This document shows positions 11,423-22,318 of a stretch of 64,000 nt of DNA, one piece after another. A model generated the notes under the pieces. The model was not told the origin of the DNA. It searched no databases and was given only the letters and a program-made list of their open reading frames with translations. Origin of the DNA: Ditylenchus dipsaci (taxonomy: Eukaryota > Nematoda > Chromadorea > Rhabditida > Anguinidae); the NCBI GenBank assembly GCA_004194705.1, contig SADC01000603.1, positions 1 through 64,000 on the forward strand, in the 5' to 3' direction. Made by a program: the position numbers and the translations under genes. Numbering within the stretch: the first letter of the stretch is position 1; each line of letters begins with the position of its first letter.

Positions 11423-12304
11423 AGTGCCTTATAATGGGGTTGCCTGAAAAGTGGTTTTAACCACTTTTTTGTGCGTTTTAGCTGCTGAAACGTGTAGAAA
11501 ACATGTTTTAGTGCGCGGTCGACCATTTTTAGAAAAAAATGTTCACAAAAAATCGACTTTTTGCCTTGGTCCCCCAAGGCAATCCAACCTGAAAGCGTAC
11601 CTGGATACCCTAAAAAGATGGAATTTGAACAAAGTTTTGTTGACTGGGGCCCACCGCATGAAGAAGCTCTGGTATATATTTTCATGCATCCAGAGTCACT
11701 TTCGAGTGATTTGGGTCTAAGGTGTGTGGGTGTGCGCATCTCGGGCTTGGGAGTTAGAGATGCGCACACCCACATACCTTAGACACAAATCAATCGAAAG
11801 TGACTCTGGATGCATGGAAGCGGCTTGGAGTTGAGATGCGCACACCCACATACTTAGACACAAATCACTCGAAAGTGACTCTGGATGCATGGAGGGGGCT
11901 TGGAGTTGAGATGCGCACACCCACATACCTTAGACACAAATCAATCGAAAGTGACTCTGGATGCATGGAAGCGGCTTGGAGTTGAGATGCGCACACCCAC
12001 ATACCTTAGACATAATTCCGAGATGTACTCTTGATTGAAAATGTATTCAGAGAGTCTTTTTGCCCAGATCCAGTGACCAAAACGGGGTAGAATACTCTCA
12101 TGTATATAAAAAGTAAAGTATCCAGATACCCTCCAGTACCCTTTACCTTGGTCCCCCAGGGCAAAAACTCGATTTTTGGTGAATTTTTTTTTTGTAAAAA
12201 TGGTCGACCTGGCCGTAAAAACATGTTTTCTACACGTTTCAGCAGCTAAAACGCACAAAAAAGTGGTTAAAACCACTTTTTAGGCAACCCCATTATAAGG
12301 CACT
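11423..12304. mobile_element. Palindromic TIR element with 76-bp tandem core
   Basis: Arms of about 150 bp are inverted: agtgccttataatggggttgcc... at the left and ...ggcaaccccattataaggcact at the right, continuing through AAGTGGTTTTAACCACTTTT, GCTGAAACGTGTAGAAAAC and the ccttggtccccc motif. The core (11695-12010) is a tandem array. The target duplication is unclear, because TTATAA is itself palindromic and part of both ends. No transposase. Confidence 0.85.
11695..12010. repeat. 76-bp tandem repeat, four direct units plus one inverted
   Basis: GTTGAGATGCGCACACCC (first copy gttagag) occurs at 11753, 11830, 11905 and 11981, followed each time by acataccttagacacaaatc and actctggatgcatgga. A reversed unit lies at 11690-11742. 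The same unit forms eight copies at 15664-16232. Because 76 is not a multiple of three, all frames stay open for a while and give false ORFs on both strands. Confidence 0.9.
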
Positions 12305-13053
12305 CCTGCCGGAATTTTTTAAAATTAATTATATATTTATAATATTTGAATGTTTTCAGTCAAAAAAATTAAAAAAATGGACAAATTTTTTGGACAAAAA
12401 CTATTAACAAAAATTATCCTTGTTTGAAAAAATTACTATATCTTGATTTTACTGCACTTACCATGTAAGGTGTCAGTTAAAGACCGATCACCACATTTGT
12501 AGCGTACTCCAGATAAAATAATTCTACGAAAAAAAGATTTGCAACCTGAAAACAAAATAACTGCTTTAAATAAAGTTTTTTTGATTTTCTAAGCTGAAAA
12601 ATGCGGAGCTTATACCCTTGATGCACTTTTTGAAATGTTGGTCACAAAGCGTATTTCAAAATCTACAGAAACCAATTTAAGGAATGATTTTTAAAAATTT
12701 GAGAATTGTGATATGACTTTTTGGAAAAAAAAATCTTTTAAAAATGATCGAAAATCCCAAAAGTCAGAAAAACTTGGATTTCGGTCATTTTTCAAAAAAA
12801 TTGATTTTTCTAAAATGTCATATCCATTTCCAAAACTTTTTTTGTAAAATAGGTTTGTAGCTTTTAAACTGAGCTGCAACCTAGTGCTAAGATTATCGTA
12901 ACGCTAGACTTTCAATTAAACTTTTGCTTGTCAGAAACGCTAGTCAGGTTCTAATAGATGACCTCAAAATGGTTTAACGAAAAAAGCTGGCTTTTGAAAA
13001 TAATCAAGAAAAGTTTGATATACTTATCGAAAGAGGAAAAAGGGCTACATAAC
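12305..13053. other. Intergenic with one diverged inverted repeat
   Basis: Segments gatatgactttttgg (12710) and aaaatgtcatatcc (12812) with poly-A/T between them form a small diverged hairpin. Nothing here reads as an exon. Confidence 0.4.
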
Positions 13054-14108
13054 TAAAGTTGACGAAGCGATTCTTCGTTTTCGACTTTTTCAGTCGAAAA
13101 CTCGGAAAATTCCGACTTTCGACTTTCGATCCGATTCGATTCTTCGAAAATTTTCGAATAATCGATTTCAGTTGACTTTTCGATTCTTCGAGTCGAAAAT
13201 TCTAATGCTATTCTGCCCATTTTTATCTGGTTCAAATGAGATATGTTTTGTATTGAGGAAGAATACCAAGTGTAGTCTGGGAGCATTTCAAGAAGGCCTT
13301 GGATAAAGCAACTTGCGAGCGCGTTTATGTTCTCAAATATTGCGGTATTGCACCGCACTCAGCTGATATTTATCAACTGATCCTGAGTCAGCAGACCAAA
13401 AATAATCTATGGGAGGAAGATGAAGAAGTTGTGGATACTTCGTTAGATGGGAATATTTTCGTGGTGAGTCGGACCCGGTTATTTATTTATCGGATCATTT
13501 ATTATCAAATTTATAAGAAGAAATGTAACGATACATAAATGAGAAGAAATTGCCTTTGCCGAGACCGAAATTTACTGGACATGAGGAGATGTATGAACGG
13601 TGGCTTAGAACTCTCGTCGCTTTCCAAATTTAGCAGTGCTGGCCGCAATTATCTTCCAATCTCTTTTACCCAGTGTTGCTTCAGATAGGTGCTTCTCCAA
13701 GGCAAGTCTGCTATTTGCAAATTCTCTCCGTTCACGCCTGTCAAAGCAGACAGCGGCTAAATTGCTCATCATCAAGATAAATTTAGCAGACGAGGTATTA
13801 AAGGGCCAGACAAAAAGAGCCAGAAGAAATTCGTGATTTACTGTTAGAGAATGATACGCAATCATTGTTTTATGTGGTTTGCTCAATGTTGTTGTTATTA
13901 AAAAATACCAACTCTGAAATCCAATAGCTCAAAATCATAAGTTTATCATAAGTTTAGTCTAAGTTAATTTTAAAAAATTTCGGCTTTCGGTTCGAGTCGA
14001 TTCTTCGAGAATTTCGACTTTCGATCCGAGTCGATTCTTCGAAAATTTTCGACTCCAATCGACTTTTCGATTCTTCGAATCGATGAATCCGATCCTTCGC
14101 CAACCCTA
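13054..14108 (+). mobile_element. hAT element, internally deleted, TSD TACATAAC
   Basis: The 8-bp duplication TACATAAC is perfect at 13046-13053 and 14109-14116. Ends are inverted: TAAAGTTGACGAAGCGATTC at the left, GGATCCTTCGCCAACCCTA-like at the right. Both subterminal regions are packed with TCGATTCTTCGA-type repeats. The interior encodes the two ends of a hAT transposase. Ends, duplication length and protein all agree on the hAT superfamily. Confidence 0.92.
13266..13830 (+). pseudogene. hAT transposase remnant: BED finger and dimerisation region
   Basis: From 13266 the reading PSVVWEHFKKALDKATCERV has the W..HF and cysteine spacing of a BED-type zinc finger. From 13624 another frame reads LAVLAAIIF...SVASDRCFSKAS...RLS, matching the usual hAT C-terminal dimerisation block (SVxSERxFSxA...RxRLS). 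The catalytic middle of several hundred residues is missing and frames do not join, so the gene is dead. It is enclosed by inverted ends and an 8-bp duplication. Confidence 0.8.
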
Positions 14109-14461
14109 TACATAACCTCGACTTTGGAATATTTTCTCAGTGTGCAATAACTGGTGGAAGAAAAGTCCTCAACCAACTTTGAGCCAATTTTTAGTAATAA
14201 TTTTTCTGTCGTAAAACTATTGCAGACATATGCTTTTGTAGCTCTATTCTTCTTCTTTTCGAACGGTATATTAATATTATTTTAAATATTTTAAAATAGT
14301 CATTTTGGTTTTTAGCACTTGTGAAGTTATTTTGAAATTTTCTCAAGTATTTTTCATCGAATTTTTTTCTCCGAGCTGAAATGGTCATACTCATGAGAAA
14401 ACAGTTGATTTTATTATAAAAATGTGGTGAAAAGGGTTGGGGTTTGTTTTTACTCAAAAAG

Positions 14462-14903
14462 ACATTCCGCCCGCCAATTAAAAAATTTTTTAATACTGTT
14501 GAACCTCGATATAGTGGAACCTCTTTTGAAAAAGGGTGCCACTATATCGAGGTTTTACTTTTTTTAACCCTCAATTTGTTTAATTTTCAAAAAACGATCG
14601 GCAGAATCGGAATACTAACGATATTTGGGACCAGACTGTCAGAGCAGAATAAATGAAAGACTTTGAAAATTAGGTTAAAAAAGTGTCGGACCCTAGGCGG
14701 GAACGAACTTTTGGGGGCTACACTATAGCGAGGTTCAACTGTAATTGAACTTTTATACGGATTTTTCAACTTGGTTTCTAACAAAACTAGACCTAAAATT
14801 AAATTCTAGGCCTTGTTTTGTTAGAAACCAAGTTGAAAAATCCGTACACAAGTTCAATGATTAGGAAATTTTTTTTAATTGGCGGGCACCAATTCCGAAT
14901 ACC
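14462..14903. mobile_element. Snap-back element interrupted by a pogo-like MITE
   Basis: Outer arms run CCGCCAATTAAAAAATTTTTTAA... (left) and ...AATTTTTTTTAATTGGCGGG (right), then TACGGATTTTTCAACTTGG against ccaagttgaaaaatccgta around a short centre (14753-14850). The left arm aligns with the right only if 14496-14741 is removed, leaving a TA. A second copy of this family is 54094-54295. Confidence 0.8.
14496..14741. mobile_element. pogo/Tigger-like MITE, TA target
   Basis: Ends read TGTTGAACCTCGATATAGTG and cactatagcgaggttcaac, flanked by TA on both sides. The CAGTTGAACCTCG-type end is characteristic of pogo/Tigger-type Tc1/mariner elements. The core includes ggaccctaggcgggaacgaa, also found in 29698-30055. 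No transposase. Confidence 0.8.
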
Positions 14904-15093
14904 GCATAAATTGATTTACCAAAACATGAAGGAATGCTATAGTGCATGCAGGATGTTTTGCGCCCGCATACCAAGCATACTATTGGTGCTTCTGTCTTCT
15001 TTTTAGAAGAGAATTTATTGAGCATGTCTAAAATGTTTGTTTTTCAAAAACAAAGTTTTTATCGCGTTATAAACATTGAAAAAAATGGCTATC

Positions 15094-15262
15094 CAGAACC
15101 TTTGGGACCCACTCGCCAGAACCAAGGGGTCCCAGTCATTTTAAGTCTAATCTATGCGAAAAATAAGTAAGGCGCGAATTCAAATTGAACATTTTTCTGC
15201 ATAGATTAGACTTAAAATGACTGGGACCTTTGGTTCTGGCGAGTGGGGCCCCAAAGGTTCTG
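15094..15262. repeat. Hairpin element, ~70-bp arms
   Basis: AGAACCTTTGGGACCCACTC...AGTCTAATCTATGC faces its near-perfect complement gcatagattagact...gagtggggccccaaaggttct. The spacer is about 35 bases. No end features identify the family. Confidence 0.8.
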
Positions 15263-15344
15263 TTGCTCCAAAAAATATATAATCTAAAACATAAAAAGCA
15301 TAAAGCAAACATTGTATTTTCGAGAGTTCGAATTTTTTACGCTA

Positions 15345-16600
15345 CTATGATATACCAACGCCGCCCCCACCCCACCCCAAAAAAGCTACTTTGATACACA
15401 CCCCCCCCCTCCCCAAAAATCAAAATTTTTAAGAGTAGTCGAAAGTCATTTTTAATTTCGAGGGGCGCAGGCCCCGAAATTTTCGCAGCCCCCTGTTTTC
15501 CCCTGCCCCCTGTTTTTCAACTCAGGCCATGGCAAAAAGAGCCTCTATATGCATTTTATGATCAAGAGTACTTCTCGGAATTATGTCTAAGGTAAGTGAG
15601 TGCGCGCATCTCTAACCAACAAGCCCCCTGCCCCCTTGGAGCGCAGCGGCTTGGGGGCTTGGAGTTGAGATGCGCACACCCACATACCTTAGACACAAAT
15701 CACTCGAAAGTGACTCTGGATGCATGGAAGGGGGCTTGGAGTTGAGATGCGTACACCCACATACCTTAGATACAAATCACTCGAAATTGACTCTGGATGC
15801 ATGGAGGGGCTTGGAGTTGAGATGCGCACACCCACATACCTTAGACACAAATCACTCAAAATGACTCTGGATGCATGGAGGGGGCTTGGAGTTGAGATGC
15901 GTACACCCACATACCTTAGATACAAATCTCTCGAAAGTGACTCTGGATGCATGGAGGGGGCTTGGAGTTGAGATGCGTACACCCACATACCTTAGATACA
16001 AATCTCTCGAAAGTGACTCTGGATGCATGGAGGGGGCTTGGAGTCGAGATGCGTACACCCACATACCTTAGATACAAATCTCTCGAAAGTGACTCTGGAT
16101 GCATGGAGGGGGCTTGGAGTCGAGATGCGCACACCCACATACCTTAGACACCAATCACTCGAAAGTGACTCTGGATGCATGGAGGGGCTTGGAGTTGAGA
16201 TGCGCACACCCACATACCTTAGACACAAATAAGACTCGGATGGAGAGGCTAAGCCATACGAATATCAATCGACAACCATCGGGATCCACCGGCTGATCGG
16301 CCTGATCCCCTGAAAGTACTTGAAAGTAGCCTGATAGTACGAAAGTACTTACTTTTGCCTGTACCACAAGTTCCTGGGTTTGTAAGGGCCTTCAACGCTT
16401 ACAGAATTGATACTCTTTGGTACTTATAAGCTCTATAGAAGTAGCCTCTGTATTATTCCCTTCCTCTCCCAATACAGCCCTTGATCCCTGTTAAAATTAC
16501 TTTTCTGGTCCTTTTATAGCAAAATTATTACTTAAAAATGACTTTTGACCACTCCTAAAAATCTTGATTGGGGGGGGGGGGGGTGGTAATGGTAAATTTT
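15345..16600. mobile_element. TIR element with long 76-bp tandem core
   Basis: The left flank aaaaatcaaaatttttaaga...gtcgaaagtcatttttaa opposes the right flank ttaaaaatgacttttgacc...aaaatcttgatt with C-runs and G-runs outside them. The same outer sequence pair forms 37793-38020. Its core is the eight-copy array at 15664-16232, and GC-rich single-unit relics lie at 15590-15660. Exact ends and duplication not resolved. Confidence 0.6.
15664..16232. repeat. 76-bp tandem repeat, eight copies
   Basis: The anchor GTTGAGATGCG or GTCGAGATGCG is at 15664, 15741, 15816, 15891, 15967, 16043, 16119 and 16194. Neighbouring units match except for a few positions, and 15967-16119 units are the most alike. 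It is the same unit as at 11695, in another element. Apparent ORFs on both strands here are artefacts. Confidence 0.93.
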
Positions 16601-17831
16601 CGTGAATTTTTTTTGTCCGGAGAGGAATTTAAAAATTCGCAGTCCCTTGTAGAGATTGAGAGAACTTCTATAAACAAATCGACCGTGCTGAACACGAATA
16701 TGGTGTCAGAAAATCAAGTTTGCTCAGCGAAAAAAAATTTACGTCAAAATATTTTAAAACGTTTTGTTGTAATTTTCTTTGGGGCTCATACTTCCCACTT
16801 GGGCTACTGGTACATGTAGATCATTATATACCAAAATTCAGTTTACCTAAAATGCTAAGGAGATGTTTCCAAGAGTTTTTAGGGCTTAATTCAAAAAGTG
16901 GCGATTTTCCGAAAAAAGGTAATTTTTATAGAAATAGGTCGTTTTTCAAAGAATTTTATTTTCAGTTGAGCAAAACTTTGATCCATGTGAAAGAGCACAC
17001 TCTTGCGCACAAAACGAAGTATACTGGACAAACGTTTCGGATAAGAACTAAAAGTTATGCAACTTTAAAATAGAAAAATTCTTTTTGAATAAATAATGTG
17101 AAGAATTTTAAAAGCTTCACAGCGACGAAATGCAGATCTAAAGTGAAAAAACGAGCGGCACTATCATGTTTAGCATAAAATGTCGAACCAAAAGATACCG
17201 ATCCGTCCTGCTAGAGTTAAAAAAAAAGATTTCGCCGAAACACTACAAATACTAAAAGTTGTGGCCAAGACAAATAGTTCTAAAAATTTGGCAAACCATC
17301 TATATTTAGCAAAAATTTTCCACAGACTAGCCGGCAGAATTAATATCAGCCATTTCCCAAAGGAAGTTAAAAATGATAACACATCTTATATCGATTTTTA
17401 TTTCTGTAAAACAGGGAAAAATTCATAAGTCTTGGTAGTTTTAAAAGCTGTTGTCTAATTGAATACTCTAGAATGGCTATAACAATATTAAAAAATAATA
17501 CTTATTTAATTAACTCAACACCAAGTTGAGAATTTTAAAAAGAATAATGACTAAATAAAATGTAAAAGGCAAACAAAATCTTTTCAAAAATCAATATGCG
17601 CTAAAATATAAGGTGTGTAGGGAAAGAAATAAAAATCGCATCAGGTGCTTTGTATTTGGCTTCACTGGGAAGAAAAATAGTACAAATGGCTGAAGAATTC
17701 AGTGAAAAGCAGACATATACGAGGAATATAGTTTATAAGGAAGTAAAGTAAAGAGTACAAATGTGTCATAATTGGGGTTCTTGACGTGGAATTTGTCATT
17801 TTTTGGACATTTTTCGAATTTTAGCTCTATA
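16601..17831. other. Intergenic, no gene recognised
   Basis: 16670-16715 carries an inverse copy of the motif caccggattcgtgttcagc (see 23603-23815 and 63170-63408). A lone 82-codon open stretch at 17180-17428 has no recognisable domain and no splice context. I see nothing else. Confidence 0.4.
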
Positions 17832-17984
17832 CCGTATTTTCTTTAATAATGACCCCGGGGTCATTATTTTTCAACCCTCAAAAATCACGAAATTGTCAAT
17901 CGAAAATGGCCCGAACTCTGAAATCCTAGTCAAAAATAAGGGGGGGGGCATTATTAGAGAGGGGTCATTATTAGAGAAATACGG
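17832..17984. mobile_element. Mariner-like MITE (TA-CCGTATTT family)
   Basis: It begins CCGTATTTTCTTTAATAATG and ends cattattagagaaatacgg, with TA on both sides. Inner CCCCGGGG and ggggtcattatt form a second palindrome. Other members here are 18319-20618, 41621-41868, 41873-42132, 61697-61945 and 61961-62188. The TA target suggests the Tc1/mariner group. Confidence 0.85.
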
Positions 17985-18553
17985 TAAGCCATCTGTTTTT
18001 GGGCTCGCTGATATCTTTTTTTTAATTCGACGATATTCCCAACAAAATGATATATTAAGCATCAAATTAGTTTAGAAAATTGTTTATCACTGGTCGTTCT
18101 TTTCGACGTGGGGCAACGTAAAAGGTCGATTTCAAAAAGTTGACGGCTGGAAATTTGCGGAATTTCAATAGAGCCGTTATGTATTGTTGCTTTTGCAATT
18201 CCCAGTTTTTGACACCTGATTCGTGTCCAGCATGGTCGATTTGCTTGTAAAAGAGCTCTCTAATCTGAGAAATCACTCATATTTTGCATTCCACTCGAGA
18301 CAACAAACATTTAAACTACCGTATTTTCTCTAATTATAGACCCCCTTGACTTTGAGGGTCTGTATCAGTGTTGTGACTTGGCTGAAAATTTTCCTCTCCT
18401 CTTCCTCATTCCTCATCGCCTCTAAGAAATTTTCCTCTCCTCATTCCTCTTCCTCGTCGCGTCTAAAATTTCTTCCTCTCCTCATTCCTCTTCCTCTGAG
18501 GAACACTTTTTCCTTCCTCATTCCTCTAAATTTTCCTCATCCGCTTTTTAGAA

Positions 18554-18687
18554 TGAGCGAAACTACAACTAACTCTACACCTGGCGATGGAAAGGTCTCA
18601 AAAGGAGGTTTGTTCGACTACTTCAAGGACACAACCACAAAGACTCCTACTTCGACGCAATGTACCCCGGCGGACAGTCTCAATTGA
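18554..18687 (+). pseudogene. Short ORF inside hAT element, possible transposase start
   Basis: An ATG after a ttttttag-like acceptor opens 44 codons: MSETTTNSTPGDGKVSKGG, then LFDYFKDTTTK. The FDYF-type phrase after a low-complexity Ser/Thr start resembles the beginning of some hAT transposases before the BED finger, but no finger follows. It could equally be chance coding. It lies just inside the left arm of the 18366-20427 element. Confidence 0.3.
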
Positions 18688-18996
18688 TGGGTGCGCGCCG
18701 TTTCCTCGAAAGTTCATTTCCCCGAAAAGTTCGTTTACGAATATTGTTTCATCCCAAAAATCTGTCCCGACATGAATGTTTGGTTGCTCCCCGTTGTATT
18801 GATCCTCCAAATTTGTAGGGTTCGAATCCCGGTGGTAGCAAAAGCTACTTTTTCTTTGCTGAAATATTTTTAGGGGACCAGTAGTATTGAGGTGGTAACA
18901 CAGAGAAAGATGTACTCAGGTGGTAGTACCAAAATTACGTTATAGCAAGATTTACGAAAACTGTAAAAATAACATCAAAACGTGATTTACTACTCA

Positions 18997-19193
18997 CGGC
19001 TTTTCAAAACGCCCGAAGGTGTGTCATTTAGCTTTTTAGACGTGTATGCATGGCGCAGTTGGTAAAGCTCTTCGTCACACCATTTACATAGCAAAATAGG
19101 ATATTTTCCTCGGGGTCACGAGTTCGATCCCACCTTCTGGTACATCCGATTTTTCACAAAAAAAAAAACACTCTTTCGGGCGTTTTGAAAAGC
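18997..19193. repeat. Hairpin element enclosing a tRNA-like block
   Basis: CGGCTTTTCAAAACGCCCGAA faces ttcgggcgttttgaaaagccg. Between them, 19048-19135 has an A-box-like TGGCGCAGTTGGTAAAG and a B-box-like GAGTTCGATCC. The predicted T-stem pairs badly, so this is a tRNA-derived sequence, not a tRNA gene. Confidence 0.7.
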
Positions 19194-19519
19194 CGTGCTA
19201 CTGTCAAACCATGTTTAGAACGCTTTAATTAGTGCAGAAAACAAACTTTGGAACCCAAAACGTAAAAAAAAATTGATCCAAGTGGACGACCACTTGGTTT
19301 TGTTGGTATATGGGACATCCAGCAAAACTACGGTCAGTTCCTAGAAAAAATGTTTGAACTAACAAATATATGCCTACCCTGAGTCTAATGCTTTTCCTAA
19401 GTTAGACAATAGATGGGATGGAAAATGAAAAAAATCCAATATTTACCTACGGGCCACAAATACGGTGAGGGTCCAAAAAGGTGAACCTGCACTTTATTGA
19501 CTGAATGCTCAGTTTTGAG

Positions 19520-20258
19520 CAGTGTTTTCGAAAATAACCCCTACACTAACACCTACACTAACCCTAACTGTTAGTTTCGTAAACTAACTCTTCAAATATC
19601 TCGTTTTTCGGTAGAAATATGGGCGTAGAGGCGTTAGATCTTTTTTTTCCACTTTTTGGCGTTCTGTCCTATGTTCTGTTTTAGCCACTTAGCCTACTTA
19701 GGCTTAGGCCTTAGGCTTAGGGTTAGGCCTTAGGCTTAGCCTTAGGGACCAAAAAAATGTCTTAAGAACCACAAAATTGCTTTAAAATAAAGCCTAAGTG
19801 GCTAAAATATAACATAGGGCAGAACGCCAAAAAGTGGAAAAAAGGCCTAAAGGCTACGACCCGGAAATATGCAGAATCTGATATTTACGTCTCTATGCCA
19901 ACTTTTTGCGAGGAACAAGATGCACTTTTCAGATTTTCAAAAAAAATTCAAAAATATTAATAAAATTCGAAATTAAAATCTTAAACTAACTGTTAGTTAA
20001 GCAAATAGTTTAACTAACTATTTAACTAAACTAACAGTTAGTTTAGGGTTTTAATTTTAAATTTTATTAATATTTTTAAAGTTTTTTGAAAAATCTGAAA
20101 AGTGCATCTTGTTCCTCGCAAAAAGTTGGCATAGAGACGTAAATACCAGATTCTGCATATTTCCTACCGAAAAACGAGATATTTGAAGAGTTAGTTTACG
20201 AAACTAACAGTTAGGGTTAGTGTAGGTGTTAGTGTAGGGGTTATTTTCGAAAACACTG
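19520..20258. mobile_element. hAT-like element, TSD GTTTTGAG, with telomere-like core
   Basis: Ends CAGTGTTTTCGAAAATAACC and ggttattttcgaaaacactg are perfect inverse copies. GTTTTGAG is duplicated exactly at 19512-19519 and 20259-20266. Arms continue for about 150 bp (ctaactgttagtttcgtaaac and its inverse). The core has a second hairpin, 19662-19835, with a degenerate TTAGGC array at 19688-19745. No coding capacity. Confidence 0.93.
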
Positions 20259-20672
20259 GTTTTGAGGAAAATTTTTTTCTTCCTCATTGTCTCAAAAAAA
20301 TTTCCTCTCCTCTTCCTCTTCCTCATCGCTCTAAAAAAGTTTTTCTCTTCCTCATTCCTCTTCCTCTGAGGAGAGGAAGAGGAGAGGAATGAGGATGAGG
20401 AATGAGGATGAGGAAGTCACAACACTGGTCTGTATCTCGGCGCAGAGTGAAAATTTCGAAAATATCTTGTTTGCGTTTTCTTAGCTCCCATGAGCTCTGC
20501 CAATCCCACTTTTTAGATTTTGGTTAAGCACCCGAAATCTCGAGTTTGACCTCGAACTTTTACGATTTCCGGAGGTTGAAAAATTATAGACCCTGGTCTA
20601 TAATTAGAGAAAATACGGTAAAATATATTTTCTAAAAAAGACATTTAAATGTTTGTTGTCTCGAGCGCATAG

Positions 20673-20828
20673 TTGCACCGCCGTCCGGCGGCCCCGCCGG
20701 CAAATAAATTCAGAAGTGCCGGCGCAGCTAGGCGGCGGCGGCAAAAATTTTTGAACGCAGGCAGAGGCGGCGGCGAGGCGGTTTCGAGAAGGCGGCGGCG
20801 TTCTAAAAATGCCGCCGGCGGAGCAATT
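20673..20828. repeat. GC-rich inverted-repeat island
   Basis: In an AT-rich setting, 155 bases are rich in GCCGCC/GGCGGC. The left end TTGCACCGCCGTCCGGCGGC and right end gccgccggcggagcaa are roughly inverse, suggesting a short mobile element. Open frames encode only Arg/Ala runs and are not believed. Confidence 0.6.
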
Positions 20829-22059
20829 TTGTTACAATTGTGTTGTTTTTCGATTAATATTTTCAAAGAAATACTAAATTATGAAAATTAATTGATGATA
20901 AACTGAAATTAATAAACTGAAAACAACTCAAATCCATTGCAATGTGAAATGTGCTGGTCTTTGGCCATTTGATACCCTTGGTATTGTGGGTGCGAAAGGT
21001 GTGAAAATGAAAATTGAAAAAAATTGGCTCTAAAATTGTTCTAAATTTTGAAGAATTTACAAATTTATTTACCGAATAATAAATTCGCACAAAAAAGTTC
21101 TAAAACTTTATTGACAAACCTATGTGGTCTTTGGATAGAACTTTTCCAATTGCTATGATAAGAAAGACAGCATACCAAGTGCAGCCCCTCCCAAGATATT
21201 GAAATTGAGGGTTTTTTATTATGGTGTTACGCTTATTATTATTAATTATTATTTTGGCTAAGCCTTAGCCTAATCTTAAGGGGATTAGATTTCTCAGATC
21301 CCAGAATCTCCTGGATCCCAGATATTTTTTTTAAGTAAGGATATTTCAAATATCCTTACTTAATATCATATTTGCTCAAATTAAGTATCTTTTAGAGTAC
21401 TCCATCAAAAAATATGCTATTTTATATAGTGCTTATTGCTATTTTAATGCTCAAATAAAATTTTGACGTAAATTTTTTGAAGAATAGTCTGGGGTCTGTA
21501 TTCACTACTAGAATTACATTGAATAATAATTGAAGCAAAAGAAAAATTTCTTACAGAAAATCATCAAACACTAAAATATTAGACGTGGAAAGAAATAAAA
21601 AAATTGCGCCAGCTGCTCTGTATGTGGCTCTAATTGGCGACATAAATACAATGCTAAATGTATTCAGTGGAAAATGAGCAACACACTTATAATAAATTTA
21701 AAAAAGTAAAGTTAAGAGAACAATTGTGTCATGATAGTTCTCAAGCATTAACTTTGTCAACTGTGAACTTGTTAACTGTAAATAAAAAGGTCAAATTTTG
21801 ATGAAAAATTTTTTTTCGAAAACTGAACATTTTAGCAAGGTTAACAATAGAGAAGTCGGTGCTACTGTAAATAAAACACCCCCTCCCCCAAATAATTTTT
21901 AGGCTTACGAATTAGGCTTATCCTTTGGCTTGGGGTTGGCTTAAGTTTTTCAGCTTACAAAAAAATTTAGAGCACTTAGAACAGTCAATAATGACAAGGG
22001 CCCCAAAGTGCATAAGTGCCAGTTTATCAATATCTTTTCCATAGTTTTCGTAAGAAAAA
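20829..22059. other. Intergenic with dispersed repeat fragments
   Basis: 20930-20985 is an inverse copy of the ggccaaagaccagcac repeat. 21180-21260 (ccaagtgcagcccctccc, then gttacgcttattatta) matches 30925-31010. Otherwise AT-rich without any readable exon. Confidence 0.45.
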
Positions 22060-22290
22060 GTTTTGAAATATCATGTAGCCCTAGATCTCAGCTTTCCAAT
22101 GATCTATTAAACTTAACTGTATAATTTGAAAACTTAAAAGATTTATGTATTAGAAGTAAGTAAGATTTTTTTCAGGTCCCTGCACTCAAATAAGTAAATC
22201 TCAATACTTTTTTAATATTTTACAATTTAAATTTCTAGCTCATTTAAAAGCTGAGATCCGAAGCTACATGATTGTGTAAAAATCAAAAAA
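22060..22290. repeat. Inverted repeat, ATCTCAGCTTTCYAATGA family
   Basis: catgtagccctagatctcagctttccaatg faces ttaaaagctgagatccgaagctacatg. A second such pair is at 27084-27310 and a solitary half at 58515-58545. The ends are not sharp. Confidence 0.6.
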
Positions 22291-22318
22291 AATAATATTG
22301 TTAAAAAAGATAAAACAT

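Larger units (their letters stand above)
18366..20427. mobile_element. hAT-like element, TSD GTCTGTAT, 2.06 kb
   Basis: Ends read CAGTGTTGTGACTT and aagtcacaacactg, with GTCTGTAT perfectly duplicated at 18358-18365 and 20428-20435. Subterminal arms are rows of ttcctctcctcattcctc and their complement. Inside lie a short ORF (18554-18687), a hairpin containing a tRNA-like block (18997-19193) and a further hAT insertion (19520-20258). No intact transposase. Confidence 0.92.
18319..20618. mobile_element. Mariner-like MITE split by nested hAT elements
   Basis: The left end CCGTATTTTCTCTAATTATAG and right end ctataattagagaaaatacgg are flanked by TA. Only about 240 bases belong to this element. The remainder (18366-20427) is an inserted hAT element whose target duplication GTCTGTAT lies in the MITE sequence. 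The interior after that insertion continues with ordinary family sequence. Confidence 0.9.

Noticed and set aside
15664..16300. Several overlapping ORFs of 65-99 codons on both strands encoding RTPTYLR/HPHTLDT repeats
   Set aside because: They are translations of the 76-bp tandem array in all frames and both strands; no start context, splice sites or domain.
19045..19140. tRNA gene
   Set aside because: A and B boxes are present, but T-stem and acceptor stem do not pair; it lies within hairpin arms.
20645..20891. Arg/Ala-rich ORFs on both strands
   Set aside because: GCC/GGC-repeat composition in a short inverted element explains them.
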